DNA of 64,000 bases from positions 62,001-126,000 of the forward strand of contig JARUPZ010000013.1 of assembly GCA_031213475.1 (NCBI GenBank), written 5' to 3'. Made by a program: the position numbers and the translations under genes. The notes beneath the pieces are model-generated. The model saw nothing but the letters and a program-made list of their open reading frames with translations. It made no database searches and was not told the origin of the DNA. The DNA comes from Nereocystis luetkeana (taxonomy: Eukaryota > Sar > Phaeophyceae > Laminariales > Laminariaceae). Shown in pieces: positions 1-12,310 of this stretch (within the stretch, counting starts at the first letter, position 1; the number at the start of each line of letters is the position of its first letter).

Positions 1-2769
1 AAGTCAGAAAGAAAAATAAATTAAAGTAACTGGATAATAAGAGAAGGGGAGGGCGAAGCGAATGCGAAAAGCGAAAAGTACGCACAGGGGGCAGGCGAAG
101 TAGTCCGGACTATTTCAGCAAGCGAGAGCAGTGGTTTCTCAGATTGCAGTAACCTACGTTAGTAATATTCGTACGTAGCATGCGTTTTGACCTGCTAAAT
201 CGCGCGTTGGTACGCCCCGCAAGCACTGTGGTACTGTGGTACGTTTCTCCCGTCGCCAAAACGTGCTAAGGTTGTGGTTCCGTCACGAGACCCGTTACGT
301 GTACCCTCTATCGGCCACCTGTGTATTCCTCACCGACAACCCAACCTTAAGTTGTTTTTTTAGAGTTGGTCATTCGACCATCCCATGACTGATGAGCTTC
401 CCGTCGACTATTGCGTTGGTTGGGTTTCAGCTTAAATGCGAGGCAGGACCGAGACATCTTTCCATTACTAGACGAAAGGCGAACACCAGGGAGTTGAAAG
501 GACGTCAGGATGACATTGTGGTGTACATCCCAACAGGGGTTGTTCGCTTAGTAATTCCAAATTATTGTTTGCAATCTGGCAGCTAGGATCTTCAGGGGTG
601 TTTTGACATGAATTTCGTAGCGCGGTCTGCACTTCGTAATCGTCGTTCGCAATCGAGAATATTCCTGATTCGAATTAAACGCGGCGCCGCCAGCCGCGTC
701 TATGGCAATGTTTCGGCCGTTTTGGCTGCGGTTTGCGGTCAGGGTTAGGGTTAGAGTCGAGGGTTGGGTTGGGTCTTCGCATGTACCTTGGCTCTCGACC
801 TCAAACTGTGGGTAGTATTGACGATTGAACCATCCTTTGGGTTTGAACTACTCTCGTACGCCGGCCCACTGATACCACCAGCACGTCAAACACAGGGTCC
901 AGACGGGTCCTGGACATTGCTGCCTGGCCTGCGTAATTCCCGGTATACCCCTTGTTGTTGTTGTTCTCACATTAACTCACAATACAATGCAGTCCGTGGT
1001 CGCAGGACAGCCTCCAATAACTCTGGAGTGGAAGAAAAACCTCGGTAGTAAAACAGGCAAAAACAAAAAACAAGTATACGCACTCCACCGCTGCGGACAC
1101 CAGGAAGCAAATAGGATACACTCATGATGCTCGAAAATGTTCGACCTACTGATCGGCGCTCGAGACAGCGGGACGCGCACAGAGAAGCTTGTATATGTAT
1201 GATTAATATATCAGTGCGTCTGTTCCTCAGTTTTACCCCGCACCATTTTCCATCTGCGAGGTTTGTCCTCCTACTGGTGCCGGTATATACCGGGACACAC
1301 CATCCGGCCGGTAAAGGAAAAGCAGTGTAATTATGTTCTAATTTGTTTTGAGGCATCCCTATTCACGGGAAAACGCCTGCCGCTCTGAGTACTACGCCGA
1401 CTTTTACTAGATCCGTCTACAGAGCACATCACGGTTAACCTTTATCCTGCATAAATCTACCCCCGACTCTTGGCTCTGGCAAACGTTTTCATGCAGTAGG
1501 AAGGGTGTATACCACCGGGCAGGGGATCGTCGGCCGTACTCGTACGTGATCTGTGTCTGGAGGTCTCCCTTGGAACGTGCTACATATGACAGCAGCTCGA
1601 GTGTATAGTACAGTAGCCTTATCCTTTCCTTCAACGAAGATTCGCACGTATTGCGGGTTTCACACATCCAAAGGTCATACCAGTCGAAGAAAAAAACTGA
1701 AGTTGGATAATTCAAGGAATGTGTGTCTATTCTTGGGAAATATTCATAATTGCTTTTTCAGACGTTGAACGTAGCTTGCCACGAGTGGTATTTTGTAGAA
1801 GTGTATTTCATACCTGATACAATGTTCCCGCTTCGGGGTAGGTTAAATCCCGGAGGGGTCACAGGGCGAAATGAGAGCTACGGGTACCACACGCATATAA
1901 CTGTTCTTGGCGGAGACGTGAGCCATGTGCGTGTTGCTCGAAGAAATTAGTAATAATATTCAGCAGGAGCTGAGGCCTACCCTTGCGGTGGTGAATACTA
2001 CACTATGACTACTACATGCCCGCGGTTCCATGGGTAGACTCCTGTTTCGAGTAGTAATTCTGATGGAACATGACCAAACGCTCACACAATACACACACCT
2101 TCATGTGGTAAACCGAGAAGTCAAATATCCACGCGGCACCATGAGTGAGGACCTTGAACAAGAGTAGGCCTTGCAATCTGGGAGGAAGGAACATTTTTCG
2201 CTCACTCTGATTGGGCCGAAGACGACGACATCAACCACGGCACAACATATATGATGGGACATAAACATCAATAATCAGGATCAGCTGACTCGAGAGAGAC
2301 GGCTCATCTTTTAAGTCTTGTATCTTCCGTGATTTAGACGGTCGAGTGCCGGCCTGTAGAACCATCTGGCCTCCATGTCTCCAGCAAGAAAAGTAAAGCT
2401 GGTGTGTGGGCAAATGGCTGCTGTAGGTTCCTTTCGTGGCTCGTTGGCATGTCCATTGCCTGTGGCTGGCTTCTCCCGTTCTCTTCCCCACTACTCTACC
2501 CATCGTCAACTCGAGGCGGCGAGGGCATTTCGCTCCCTGCTGCCCGAAACTCAGGGTGCCCGTAACCGAATCAGATCTCCCCTATCATGGCCCAACAACC
2601 ACCTTGGGTTGCCGTTGGTTGCGTTGGTTGTGACGAGAGGAGCTCGACCTTCGAGGCGACCACTCCCGTCTGCTCACTTTCGTCAGGGGTAGGGGACAGA
2701 GGCTCGCACCAGGACTCGCACCGGGACCAGCAGCACCATAATCAGCACTAACAGGTGTGGACTGTTTGT
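1..2769. other. Gene-poor stretch with dispersed repeats
   Basis: No ORF here looks like a recognisable protein and no convincing exon chain is visible. About 572-792 holds a dispersed repeat with a telomere-like core (annotated separately). About 985-1060 resembles 54340-54410: both read through a shared block beginning GCAGTCCGTGGTCGCAGGAC followed by a matching CTCCAATAACTCTGGAG. The rest looks like unremarkable unique sequence. Confidence 0.6.
572..792 (+). repeat. Dispersed repeat with telomere-like core, copy 1
   Basis: This stretch aligns by eye with 14421-14640 over about 220 bp. Shared blocks include GGATCTTCAGGG near the left end, a GCACTTCGTAATCGTCGT-like block, GGCTGCGGTTTG, and a right-hand core of GGTCAGGGTTAGGGTT followed by GGGTTGGGTTGGGTCTTCGC. 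The TTAGGG units sit inside the repeat, so it travels with its own telomere-like sequence. Family unknown. Confidence 0.65.
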
Positions 2770-3620
2770 CATTGCGTGTGTACTAGTACAGGATCTAGTG
2801 CGAGCGTGGTATAAATATCTCGGTATATGGCCCACGACGCGATAATTGTATTTTTTCGAACTGATGATGAGAAGGTGCGAGAGACGGTGGTAGTTGTTTT
2901 TGTACTTGCGACGTTTACTGCGTCTCTTGAGTGAACTATTTTACTACTACTGTACTGAGACTAAATTTCGAAATCCGTTCTGAAAGAAAATTGATAATTG
3001 AGGAAGTGCGGAAACAAATTGATAATTGAGTAAGTACGGAAAGGGGTTTGTCGGTTATAGCCACAGAAGACTTATATATTAATCATTGGAGTGTTTGCGA
3101 TTTTTGAATTTTTATTTCACTTCTCCAAACATTCTCCCGAGGTAACTCTTTGAGGTAAATTTCTGAAAAAATCGTGAAAACATTGCGTGTGTACGAGTAC
3201 AGGATCTAGTTCGAGCGTGGTGTAAATATCTCGGTATATCGCCGCCGACGCGATATTTAATATTTTCTAACTGATGATGAGAAGGTTCGACAGACGGTCG
3301 TCGTTTTTGTGCTTGCGACGTGTACTGCGAGTCTTAAGTTACCTATTTTACTACTACTGTACTGAGAATAGATTTCGAAACCCGTTTGGGAACAAAATTG
3401 ATAAATTTAGTAAGGAAGGGCGGAAACAAAACGATAATTGAGCAAGTACGGAAAGGGGTTTGTGGGTTATAAAGTGTTTGAGCCCGTTCGGTTATATAGC
3501 CAAAGAAGACCTCTACGTTAATCATTGTAGTGTTTCCGATTTTGTTTACATTTTACTTTTCCGGAAATTCTCCCGAGGTAACTTTGAAATGAAAATTTCT
3601 GAAAAAAACGCGAAAAGTAC
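2770..3620 (+). repeat. Tandem direct duplication, about 411 bp unit, two copies
   Basis: The block starting CATTGCGTGTGTACTAGTAC at 2770 recurs at 3181 as CATTGCGTGTGTACGAGTAC. The copies stay alignable for about 410-440 bp, with shared blocks CTGATGATGAGAAGG, ATTTTACTACTACTGTACTG, TACGGAAAGGGGTTTGT and ATTCTCCCGAGGTAACT. They are visibly diverged, with an insertion in copy 2 near 3470-3490. No protein is conserved between them, so this looks like a non-coding tandem duplication. Confidence 0.8.
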
Positions 3621-5930
3621 TTCAGCGAAGTGAGGATTTTCATCTAACGTTGCGGTAACTTTTTTGGCTCTATGTTTCATTGGCCTACACGCACCGAGCA
3701 TTATCCCGACGAAGAACGCATCATTTCAAACTTCGCAGGATGAAGACACCGAGCATCTTCCATGCCACCATGCTGCTTGGTGTATGCATGACGACAAACG
3801 CAGGTAGCACAGAGGCTCTAGAGGTGTAGATTGAGTATAGCGCGCACGAGCGGCGTTGGATTGTGCCAGCGTACTGCCGCCGCTCCTACGTAGGGTACAC
3901 GCGTTCGCCTAGCTAGTGACGACGTGGCGAATGCTTCGTTTCCAAAGAAGGAGCGGCAGCAGCGGCCGCGACGGTGGCGGCGGAGCGGAGCCCGCCGTCG
4001 CTGTGGCGTACATAGGCTGAGCGCAGCAGGAGCAGCAGCAGCAGCAGCAGCAAGCAATCCATAAAGGGAAGCTGGCTGGTGCTGGTGCTGACGCTGTTTA
4101 TTTGTGTTTCTCAACCTGTCCCTGGCTGCGGCTAGCGCTTCCTAGCTGCCGCTTGCTGTGCTGCTGCTTGCAGTGGTGGGATTGCAGTGGTGGCACCGCT
4201 GTCAACTCTGCCGCCAAGACGTTGCTGGTCTGGTTTTTCTGGTCTGCCGTTGCTACTCCGAAGCTGTTCTTTAGTTTTATGTTTTTTTGTTTATCGCGTT
4301 TGCCTCACCTCCCCACTTCCCTTCTTATTTTCGGAGGCGTCGCCTACGGGATGTGGTTTACCGCACTCGCAAACACACCGGAATGAGGAACGGAGTGAAA
4401 TTGACATTTCGAGCGCAAGTTTTTGTTTGTTTTTTACCTCTGTCGCAAAAACTCCATTCGGTTTCTTTTTTTCGTGTTCGGTACAGCAGGACAGGAGCTC
4501 ACTTTAGCTGATATAATAACCGGCTGATAATCGAGCTCGGGTAATAATGACGTGTCGTTAATCCCTCACAAGAGGTTGGACGGGCTTTGTTTTGTGCTCC
4601 CGGTAATTGCTATACCATGACCTGTGGTAACTGAGATGGTGATGCAACCGTAACGTAATTTCCGTTCATGTGTTGGTTGATTTAAGCTATCAATTTTCTA
4701 TTTAATTGTTTATATTATTCTTTTACGTGAATGGTGTGATTTAATAAGCGATGGCAAACATTGGCAAATGTAATATTTATATTTATGCTGCAACAGGTCT
4801 CTGTCTGTGGTGCTGTGACGAAAACCGGCGAGGCTGTTGGAGGCAGCTCTTGACGTTCCGAGCAACTGGCGGCCGCGATCCGCGGATTTCGTACACCATC
4901 AGAGTCGGTATAAGCCAGCAATCAAGCCAGCAGCAACAAGAGAAGGTCGGTGGCATGGGCAGTATAGGCTGTTACTGCTCTTATCAATGTCTCTTCATAG
5001 ATCGTCCTCGACACGATACCGCCACCAGGTGCCTGTATTGTGTGTACGTCTATAGTGGTATATGAAGTCAGTTTATTTCGTTCAAAATTTAACATTTCCT
5101 CTAGATGCTGTTGGTACCTAGGGACATTTTAATATGTAAAATCACACTCTACCGGATGACCTCGCGATATACATGGATTTGGTACTCTCGAGCACTGGCT
5201 GACTCATTCAATCATTCAAGACTGATAATAATGCTCTTATAGTCTACTGTAGCTACACACTGGGCTGCAGCACTATATTGTTTTCCGCCTTTTTCCTTCC
5301 TATCAATCTGTCTTGCCCTATTTTTCTGTCTCCCTTCCTTTCGTTTCCCAAATTCCTCTCCCTTTCGTAACTTAAATTAGGGGTCACAAAGAAGGATCTT
5401 GTCCCTTCTCCCCACTACCGTACACGCCTTTGTTTTTTTTCGAGAGAATAATTCAACGGTCTATTATCTTGTCGATTTTCGTCGATTCTCGTCACGCACG
5501 CTTTGAAGACCTCTCGACAGCTTGTTTTTTTGTATATTCATAGTAAAGCGAGGGGCGCGGGTGTCCAGAGCGACACACTATCCATCTCCCACAACCACCC
5601 TCTCCCCTCGCCCCACTTGGCGCTGCCCAATACAACAACAGTCCGGTAAAAAGGTGTTCAGATGCTTGTTTTAGGCGGTGTCTGGCTCCCAAACAAATGT
5701 TTTTCTCATTTTTTTTGTCTCCTATGTCTGCTCGCCGGGGGTGACGCATCACCCTTCCCCCCTCCCCTGGGTATATTTGTTGCATCTCGGTCTTGTTTTG
5801 GTCAGCGTACACACCTTCAACGTACGAAATCGAGTGTAATTCACCTACGTCACGTTCTCGTCAAGAGGGCTTCCGTTAAGCGTTGGGAATGGTGTTTTAC
5901 ATCGACATCAAACCTATGTATACCTCTACC
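3621..5930. other. No recognisable gene; AGC microsatellite
   Basis: Several ORFs of 60-125 codons are open on both strands, but none has a recognisable domain or a consistent splice chain. A short AGC/CAG triplet tract lies at about 4024-4053. The region 5270-5480 is pyrimidine-rich on the plus strand. I see nothing else here. Confidence 0.5.
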
Positions 5931-5934
5931 CTCC

Positions 5935-8511
5935 TGCCCCTTGCGACCCAGATCGGTCAAGATTGGTAACCTCGTGAACAAAATGCTGGAAGTCTACCTG
6001 GCGTTCGAGGCCCTCACCGATCATCCCTACGCCTTCTGAAGCATCTTGCACGGATATTTCCCTCTGCTTCAGTCGTGTGATGGCTGCAAAAAGCTGGCGA
6101 CGAACATGTCGACGGAGAGGTGCTTGGCTCAGCGTGGTGAACAGGTCATAGATATGGACCTGACGGCGTCTTGACTCGTTCTTAGCATGCTCCCGCCCAT
6201 GGTTTTTGTGAGGAGAATCCAGTTCATAGACAAAACGCCGATGACGTTTAGCCCGCGCAACCGCAAATCGAACATGATCGTTCCCGAAGCAAAAGGCCCT
6301 GCGGCGAATGACGCGGATGTCGGTTCCGGGGACTTTAAGCAACTGCTAGCGTATCTGTCCGAAAGGAATTTGGGGATGGCGGCCTTGGCGGATCTGACGA
6401 TGAAAGACTTCAACGTGCTGTTCAGGAGGTGCTTTGGGCCGAGGGCAGGCATCGGCAGGTGAGTCCAGTCGTTATTGTAATCTGCGTGTCGACAACAAGG
6501 ATGATATCAATAACACCTTCTCTCAACTAGATGGATGGGATTCCGTTCGAGGTTCCCACTGCGCACTGGAAAACCGTATTTTTGTCGTTGTTGGGTACAC
6601 TGTGGCGTTGTCCATTCCATCGTCCAAGATGTCAGCATTATTTTGTCGGTAAGTCATTGGTACCTCTGTATACGATCATTGCCGCATCCGTTCCCCGGCC
6701 ACTGTTTCGTGTTTCCAGGTACAAGAACAAAGCCTTGATGAGGGACTTGTTCGAGAGGCTTCACGCCGAGTTTGTGAGGAAGTACGGAGGCGATGTGGTG
6801 TGTGCAAAGGCGCTTATGGGTCGGGGATCTTCAGCGACCACTGTTGTTGAGGGGTATTACGCCCACGACGGCACGCAGACCTGTCATAGCCTCCTGCTAC
6901 GTCCGGAGGGGCCCCGGGAGGTCGTCGACATGTTTTTGTTTTTAAAGGTGAGCCATGAAAACCGCGTAGTTAACCTGTCAAGAGGTGAAAAGCAATAAAC
7001 AGTGGGCAACCAGTCCGCCCACTGTGTGAACAGTCGTGAACTATTTCGGTAGTGTTATTTTGGGATCGTGTTTGTCAGCGTTTCATGTCGTACGTGGTTA
7101 GTGCATCCTGTTCACCTCTGCGCAACGATCGACGGCGCTCAGTACACAACTAAACTACATGGAGGTTTCGTTCTCCCGCGCAATAGAAATGCAATCGAAC
7201 AGGTATATCATTAGTACGGTCCACAGGTTGGTAGAAGGTTTATCAACCGCACCTGTTTGAAAGCGTCAGAAGACTGAAGTTGCCACCGAAGTATCAACGG
7301 TGAGCTCTAGATGAATACGGCGAGCCCCCTCGCCCTGGAGGGGGGGTCTGACTGTTTTGCTGTGATCGCCAAGGAGGTACGGTGTTTTCTGTGTTAGAAT
7401 GGACCCTTTCGAATAATACACCCTAACATTATCTTTGTACCCTTCGGCCCCATCGCTATCTGCAGCATTTGCCAATCATGCTCGTCACGGACTTGATGTG
7501 CAGCATTGGACCCATTGCAGCGAAGAAGTGCAAAGCGATCAAGGATGAAGGAGCCGTTCCACGTCTAGGGCCGAACGGCGACGTCGATATTCCGGCACTA
7601 TCAGCATTGTCGCTCGGAGGACCTATAGGGTTGACCACTAACAGTCAGGCGCGTGGGGAGCCTGTGCCAGACACGGAATGCACACAAGACAACCCGTACA
7701 ATGCGTGGCGCCTAGCCTCTGTCGACCCGCCTGTTCAGCGATTCAATGATTTCCACAGGCTCCTATACGTTTCTCACTTCCAAACGCGGGAAGCGGGTGT
7801 CTATGACGCGGCTGATGTCGTAGCCCTTGCTGGCGAGACGTTGAGTGCGTTGTGACGGCGGGGCCGGTATTCCGTTGAACAGGTCGAGGTGGTGTCAGTG
7901 ATTCACGCACGTCTTACGTCGTTCCTAGACGGGGGTCGAGTACCTGAGGCCGACATAAACAAGAATATTTCTAGCCGAGACTTCCTGAGAGACGTACTCG
8001 CCACGGCGGTGGGGTCGACAACAGGCGAGGCACCGACACTCCCCGCCTTCTACAGAGAGGCACCTCAGCTGGAGCCCCATGAAGATGTCGTTTCAAAGTC
8101 AGCTACGGAGTTAGCTTTGGTGGCCTACGCTGAGGTGGGTTTCTTTTGTTTTTGTTCCTTGTTTCGTGTCGTTTCTGACCGCGACCGACTGCCAGGTCCA
8201 AGCACTCTTCTTGTGTGGAGTGCTTCCAGTTTAAAGTTAATGCTCTTGGTGTGCTTCTCCGGTATCCGAAGGCAAAAAAAACGCACGTAGAAAAACCCAC
8301 ACCAAAGCTTCACGAACTCATCGCCCCCTGACACCTTCGAGCACTATCATCGCATCATCTGACGTTTTCGCCGTGTGGTCTTGGTCTTGTTGGGACGGGC
8401 GTGTCAACTGTTTTGGTGTGGCGGGTGTGTGGATTTACGTGAACCAGGCCAAGGAGAACTTCATCTCGACAAAGCTACAGCCGGCGGACGATTCGAGGAA
8501 AACACTAGCAG
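5935..8511 (+). CDS. Multi-exon gene of unknown function, interrupted by TGA codons
   Basis: I do not recognise the protein. The exons support one another. One exon ends at 6458 before GTGAGT, phase 2. The next, 6719-6947, follows a TTTCCAG acceptor and restores the frame (GR, then YKNKALMRDLF). Exon 7466-8134 follows CTGCAG, phase 0, and ends before GTGGGT. Exon 8448-8511 follows ACCAG and ends before GTAAGT. Readable segments include FKQLLAYLSERNLGMAALAD and LFERLHAEFVRKYGGDVVC, which look like folded soluble protein. The first exon frame (about 5940-6458) carries in-frame TGA at 6037 and 6172. Exon 7466-8134 carries TGA at 7853, with coding-like sequence on both sides in the same frame. 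Either this is a decaying gene or the stops lie in unrecognised micro-introns: acceptor-like CTCTGCTTCAG and CGTTCTTAG follow the first two. No exon is visible after 8511, so the 3' end is unresolved. Confidence 0.5.
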
Positions 8512-11500
8512 GTAAGTCGAAGCCGGCCATGCGGTCAAGTAGAGATTGTCCGTGATGCTAAACGAAAACGGTAGTACCATTGTCATTTAGTACGTGGTTC
8601 TTGTCGTTTGACATGTGTTTACATTATATTTTCAAAACATGGAATTAAACCTCAGACGTAGAACACGCCTATTTGAACGTACTATCCACAATGTATGTGG
8701 GGGGGGGGGGGGTTGACCGATAAGTTATGTCTCATCACGAGTGTTCGCGGTAATCGCGCAGGTCTGAACAATAAGGGGTCCACTATTCATGAGGTAAGTC
8801 GTCGAGCCAAAAAGGTGGCGTCAATATTACTATGATGCGTCAATAAGGGGCATTTCTAACGACACATGTTTGGCAAATCATTAGCCAAAAAAACAAGTTT
8901 ATGGAAATAAATGTGGACTTGCCAAAAGAGCCCAGATCTAGTCAAACCTTAAACTGGATATGTACGTTCTGGTTCGTCCGCAAGTCTATGGAAGTGATAT
9001 TTGCTATATATTTGCGATTTTAGCCCAATAATGCTTACGCAAGGTTGTACAAACCATAACACCCCACGGCGCCCCACGCTGGGCTCGCTCTAACTTGTGG
9101 AATAGACGTAGATACGAAGGATACCCGGCGTTTTTTATGTCAGCGATGATAGGGCTGGCGGCACTGGCCGTGAGCTGTGGGTGGATGGGACATGGATATC
9201 GTTTTGCGCGAGGGGTAAAACAGAATCACACACAGCAGCCGTCCCAGCTTTTCCCAGCAGTCGCAGTGATATCAAAGGGACTTTGGCCGGGGTGGGAGAA
9301 CTGCCGCCCTCTGAGGTACGTTGACTGCGCCTGGAGTCCTTTTGGCTGCAGCACTTACTCCATAGAGCGCGTCGGTGTGCCGTCGACTACGTGCTGCTGC
9401 TGCTGTAAGGGATTTGACGAGGAATCTGAGGGTGTCATGTTGTGAATACAAGCCAATTATTGCCACATATGCAGTGTTTCACGATAGAAGGTTTTGGCAA
9501 CTTTATGGAAAGTATGACTTGCCAAAAGAGCAAGTATTTTGCTATTTCATTCAGTCGTTAGAAACGACCTAACAAGTGTGCTGCCCACGAAGTATTACAT
9601 CTATGATGCTCTTGACTACTCATTGCGGTGTGCGTCACGAAGTGAAGCACGGGCGTCATCCTTTTTTTTTCCCCCTCCAATGCGCGTCGCCCGCCCCCCG
9701 CCAAGTCGTTCCGAGGTCGAAATGGGAGCCAACTATAACTAAAACATCTGCCGCAGTACAATCAAACCGCATGAAAACATCCCGACAGGGTTCCAAAGAA
9801 AATACACTGGGGCGGTAAGCCTGGTTCCGCCTATAATTGAAAGAACCTTCCTTTCCGATGGCACTCATGAAGACATTTCTTACTGCCATACCTTCCCCAT
9901 GGGTGTATTGTTGGTCCTCGGCTGATTACTTCCCTTGCCTTCTGCCGCGTTTTATTCAGTTCGCGCTTTGCGATCAGGAGCACCGTTTGGAGCGGCCGTG
10001 TATCGCCCGAAGGCCCTACAAATTTGGGCCGCTAATGGGAACCCCGGGATGAGCGCAAACACGGAAGGCACGGTACATGGATTCGGCATCTCCTTCAACA
10101 TCACACCACCCGAGGATCGTTCCGAATCGACGTCACGCTCTCCGCATCCGTACAACGGAGCTTGGTGAGGGACCTTATTTCGGCCCCGATGCATTGCACG
10201 ACGGCAATCACGGCGCTGCTTGCCGCGAGAAATACTGTGGCCTCAATTCTTGCGCACAGCTCAACGGAGTGAACCTCAATGCGCACGAGCAGAATCATTC
10301 CAAGAAGAAGAGATACTTGCGAATGCTCAATACCATGGGCTTTGACCGGTTCACGTTTACCTTAACACTCATAAACGAGAGAGAGAATTAACGTATCAAC
10401 AAAACCTCGACACCATGGTCGAACATTTCCAAGGCCACCCTCATGACACCTTGACTGAACGCCAAATCCAAATGTATTGGCTCGTCCGCTGCTGGTGCGA
10501 CAGGCCACTACGCCGATGGTTTACTCAGTTTGGTATCGTGCGTCTAGAAGTGTGGGTGATGCTTGATGACCGTCAATATGGGCAGGTGTGTTGTTTGTCG
10601 CTTTGTATCGACAGTGTTCACCGCAGGAAAAGTCGGCGTCTATCACCCCCGACGCCGTTACAGCGGTCGTAAAACCACTTGGTTTGATATATATATATAT
10701 GTTGTAATATGCGTCGTTGACAACATAGGAACACATGACACCTACCCGGTGCCTGGCATATATTTATTTCAGTCGGGCTGGTGGTTGTGGTGTCGTTTGT
10801 ATTCTTTTTTTGTCAACGTTGTCTATTGTTTGCTAGATAAGCCGTAGAGGTTCGCGTAGGGCCCGCATGTTGACGTGCCTTGACGAGCATGGCAACAGAA
10901 GAGGTGAAACGGGCGTCCCCTGCCGCGCACGCACGCCCACGTCGTACAGGGAGTGCGGAAAAAAAAGAGTGGACAGGCGTTGTGAGGTTTGTGAGGATGG
11001 GGAATAAATGTTGCTGCTTGTATTGCTCCAGCGATGGAAGCTGCAAGTACAGGAACCGAGGGCATGCGGTTCGTTCTATATTTGTTATATGTATTTAGGC
11101 GCACTGGGCAACGGCGCGCTTGTAGATGTGAGTAACTGCCTTGGGGGCACGGCTCTCCCTTCGGACTTGTGTCCAAGTCATACTATGGTGGAGTTATCAC
11201 ATAGCCTCTACAATATTTGATGAATAACGGGGCCACTTGACCCTAAATCGTGAGAATGCCCAGGTTATGTGGGAAACGTATGACGGGGGGCAAGAGTAAA
11301 AACGACGAAATATTGATTGTTCGTAAAAGTATGCGAATACATCGGTTTTTATGATAGTCGTAGGTCCGATATAAAGTCATATTTTATACTATATAACCGG
11401 GCCGTGAATTTATTCATCGATCTAAAATGTTATTTGTGCTGAAGTATTCTTCTGACAAGGTTTTTCACTGTCATAATTCGATGTTACCATGCACCAGCAA

Positions 11501-12195
11501 GGAAAAACCGACAAAATGTGTGCTTTGGACGACGCTTGTAAACATACGATGCTCGGTTCACCAAAAGACACGCTCCCACATGTCCTTGCCGCACGTAAAC
11601 AGCTACCAGGTATGCAGTAGCTTGACAGCATCTCTCTTCCTTACCGTTACGAAACCCCTCTAGGACAAAGGTTTTCCACTTTCATAATACGACGTTGCGG
11701 TAAAACAAAAGTGAAGGCGTTTAGGAAATCGGGGACGTTTCCCTTTTTTTTGTGCGGGGATTTTGTAGACACGGGCGTCCGTCGCCAAGTTTTCCAGTCC
11801 AGTGTATCGGGCGGTCACGAGTATACAAGCCGTTACTATTATAGACATGTCAACATGTAACGCATTTCTAGAGGAATATTCAAACGTAGAACTACACTCA
11901 AGTTTTGGGAACATAAATGTTGGACTTGGGGTCATACTTCGAGCACAAATTTCTTCAGATTTCTACACCGGACCAGTAGTAGTAAAAGGGGCCCACACGG
12001 TTTAGAAGAGGTGTATCCCGTTTGTCTACTACGTTTACTGTTGACGACGGGTAGTACCCGGACCTATCACTATCCATCAAGGCACAAATAATTCCTATTA
12101 ATATTACCCGCCGGGTAATTGGAGAGGGGTACCTGACTACCGGGTAGCTTTGTACCCCAAATACCCGCGTACCTGACAACCATAACTTTAACAAT
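8512..12195. other. No firm gene; homopolymer and small repeats
   Basis: A G14 run lies at 8699-8712. The block GACTTGCCAAAAGAGC recurs at about 8921 and 9515 within slightly longer similar sequence. An ORF at 10077-10391 (104 codons) has a Cys/His-bearing segment (CREKYCGLNSCAQLNGVN) faintly like the end of a KDZ-type transposase, but the match is too weak to call. A (TA)n tract lies near 10688-10700. The remainder shows nothing I can support. Confidence 0.45.
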
Positions 12196-12310
12196 ACTAT
12201 TACGGGGGACCATAGTTCACAGGACCAAATATTGTTGATAAAAATGGTTAAATATAGAGGTTTTCATGTGTACCATAGGTCCGATTAACTATGGTTCCCA
12301 CGTAATAATA
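12196..12310 (-). mobile_element. MITE, family A, copy 1
   Basis: This is a non-coding element of about 115 bp with terminal inverted repeats. The left end reads ACTATTACGGGGGACCATAG and the right end is its diverged reverse complement (AACTATGGTTCCCACGTAAT). Internally GACCAAATATTGTTGATAAA is the reverse complement of sequence in the copies at 21.3 and 25.9 kb, so this copy is inverted relative to them. With no coding capacity it must be moved by a DNA transposase elsewhere; the superfamily is not assignable from the ends alone. Confidence 0.8.

Noticed and set aside
10077..10391. 104-codon ORF resembling the end of a KDZ transposase
   Set aside because: Only a vague Cys/Asn-containing segment matches; there is no upstream catalytic region and no neighbouring support.
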